Source: Luteimonas kalidii (lineage in GTDB: Bacteria; Pseudomonadota; Gammaproteobacteria; Xanthomonadales; Xanthomonadaceae). From it: a DNA stretch of 64,000 nt. The notes under the pieces were generated by a model. The model had not been told where the DNA came from and searched no databases. It was given only the letters and a program-made list of their open reading frames with translations. Shown here piece after piece: positions 63,098 to 64,000 of the stretch (the stretch's first letter is position 1; each line of letters starts with the position of its first letter). The position numbers and the translations under genes are program-made. The DNA is taken from the NCBI RefSeq assembly GCF_029887935.1, contig NZ_JARXRO010000016.1:140281-204280 (forward strand), read 5' to 3'.

Positions 63098-63856
63098 TCA
63101 GCCGGCGGGCGTGGTGCGGGCGGCCTCGCTCCAGGGCAGGGTCTGCTCGACCGCCGCGCCCGAGGACGGGGCCAGGCGCGCGGTGATCCGCAGCGGCTGG
63201 AAGCCCGCCGGCAGCATCACCTCCCCCTCGACCTGCTGGAAGTACTTGAACGAGTACTCCACCCCCGGGGCGTCGTCCTCCTGACGCAGCGCCGCCCAGT
63301 CCAGCCGCTCGAGCTTGCCGTCGCGGCTGCCTTCCACCTCCAGCGTCAGACGCCCGCTGCTGACGGCGCCGCGGTTCAGGTTCTGGGTCAGGGTGGCGGT
63401 GTAGTGCCAGGCCTGGCCGGCCTGCGGGGTGAGCACCAGTTCGTGCACCGCGAGTCCGCGCCGCTGCGCGGTGGAACCGACGAAGCGTTCGTAGAAGGCG
63501 ACGTCGGCGCGCAGGGCCGAGATTTCCTCGTCGCGCTCGGCCAGCGCGCCCTGCAGGTCGCGGTTGGCGTCGCGGCTGATCTGGTCGGAGCGGGTCAGGG
63601 TGGCGACCTGCTGCTCCAGCGCGTCCACCCGCGCCTGCGCCTGCGCAAGGTCGCCGCGCGACGCCCCGCCCGTGGCGACCAGGGCGGTCCACACGCCCCA
63701 CAGGCCGAACAGCATCGCGGCCGCGAACAGGCCCAGCACGGCGTAGCCGGCCGGCGACGTCGGGGCCGGTGCGCCATGTCCGGGCGAAGCGGACGGCGCG
63801 GGGGACGCGGTCGCCGGTGCGGTCTCGCCCGGCGGGCGTGGAGAGGGGTCCGTCAT
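63098..63856 (-). CDS. DUF6776-like membrane coiled-coil protein
   Basis: 252 residues. A Pro/Ala-rich N-terminus (1-40) leads to one transmembrane helix ([20 protein letters not shown]), then a coiled coil ([20 protein letters not shown] then [20 protein letters not shown]) and a beta-rich C-terminal domain ([20 protein letters not shown]). This layout resembles the family now named DUF6776, next to erpA in several xanthomonads; its role is unknown. A -35/-10 pair lies directly upstream, leaving almost no leader. Confidence 0.75.
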   Translation of the reverse strand: MTDPSPRPPGETAPATASPAPSASPGHGAPAPTSPAGYAVLGLFAAAMLFGLWGVWTALVATGGASRGDLAQAQARVDALEQQVATLTRSDQISRDANRDLQGALAERDEEISALRADVAFYERFVGSTAQRRGLAVHELVLTPQAGQAWHYTATLTQNLNRGAVSSGRLTLEVEGSRDGKLERLDWAALRQEDDAPGVEYSFKYFQQVEGEVMLPAGFQPLRITARLAPSSGAAVEQTLPWSEAARTTPAG

Positions 63857-63862
63857 CCCGCC

Positions 63863-63892
63863 GGTATAGCGAGGCGCTCGCGCCTGCGTCAA
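63863..63892 (-). promoter_or_regulatory. Promoter for the coiled-coil protein gene
   Basis: On the minus strand TTGACG (63892-63887) and TATACC (63868-63863) are 18 bp apart. The ATG at 63856 is only six bases past the -10, so transcription must start at or very near the start codon (leaderless or almost so). Confidence 0.45.
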
Positions 63893-63975
63893 GGCGCCCT
63901 TGCCTATACTCCCGGTGGTCGGGCCCCGGGTCCGTCGCAACGTTCAGCCGCCATCCGGCCTGCGAGGAGGCCTCC

Positions 63976-64000
63976 ATGTCCGAAGCCCACCTGTTCGCCG
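63976..64000 (+). CDS. Gene start cut by the window edge
   Basis: GAGGAGG at 63964-63970 precedes ATG 63976, and the first eight codons read MSEAHLFA. This is a strong start but too short to name. It is divergent from the coiled-coil gene, with TATACT at 63905-63910 as a possible -10 on this strand. Confidence 0.6.

Overview
The window is about 70% G+C chromosomal DNA. The gene neighbourhoods (ibaG-murA; kdsD-kdsC-lptCAB-rpoN-hpf-ptsN-hprK-rapZ-EIIA-ptsH-ptsI-mgtE; algH-ruvX-pyrB; DUF2066-perM-hda next to purM-purN; a cysB-cysG-cysK-sbp-cysTWA sulfate cluster; a XanB-type enzyme) are those of a xanthomonad gammaproteobacterium (Lysobacteraceae/Xanthomonadaceae). A Luteimonas- or Lysobacter-like genus is my inference from gene order and protein style; no rRNA or tRNA is present to confirm it. 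I saw no prophage, insertion sequence, CRISPR array or resistance island. The window is mainly core chromosome with a modest accessory first third.

Layout. Bases 1-11200 hold mixed genes: two MFS transporters, a NodB-type deacetylase, a ThuA-like protein, a phasin-like protein, a MASE2-GGDEF diguanylate cyclase, a Gfo/Idh oxidoreductase, a lipoprotein serine hydrolase with an acidic tail, and a flavin-fold stress protein with a histone-H1-like tail. Bases 11200-19440 are the sulfur assimilation block: a CysB-type regulator divergent from siroheme synthase, cysteine synthase and a complete sulfate ABC importer, with a perfect 25-bp inverted repeat in the divergent promoter. Bases 19480-24610 carry XanB, the AmgK-MurU peptidoglycan recycling pair and a Rieske [2Fe-2S]-cytochrome P450 fusion, the most unusual gene here.

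Bases 24770-31300 hold hda-perM-DUF2066 divergent from purM-purN and two DUF3108 paralogues. Bases 31430-45150 are an envelope and regulation region: ibaG-murA-EF-hand protein on the minus strand, then a long tightly packed plus-strand run covering Kdo synthesis (kdsD, kdsC), LPS transport (lptC, lptA, lptB), sigma-54, ribosome hibernation, and a regulatory PTS (ptsN, hprK, rapZ, EIIA-Man type, HPr, EI) with no sugar permease, ending with mgtE.

Bases 45300-57470 hold a lipoprotein hydrolase, pyrB-ruvX-algH, slyD, a Mn-type superoxide dismutase, prmA, a DUF3426 zinc-ribbon protein, fis, and purH-antiporter-purD. Bases 57470-64000 hold an aromatic extradiol dioxygenase, an MFS-acyltransferase fusion, a 109-bp tandem repeat, an AmpE-like protein, nudC, erpA and a coiled-coil membrane protein. 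All calls rest on reading the sequence and protein motifs; no database search was run.
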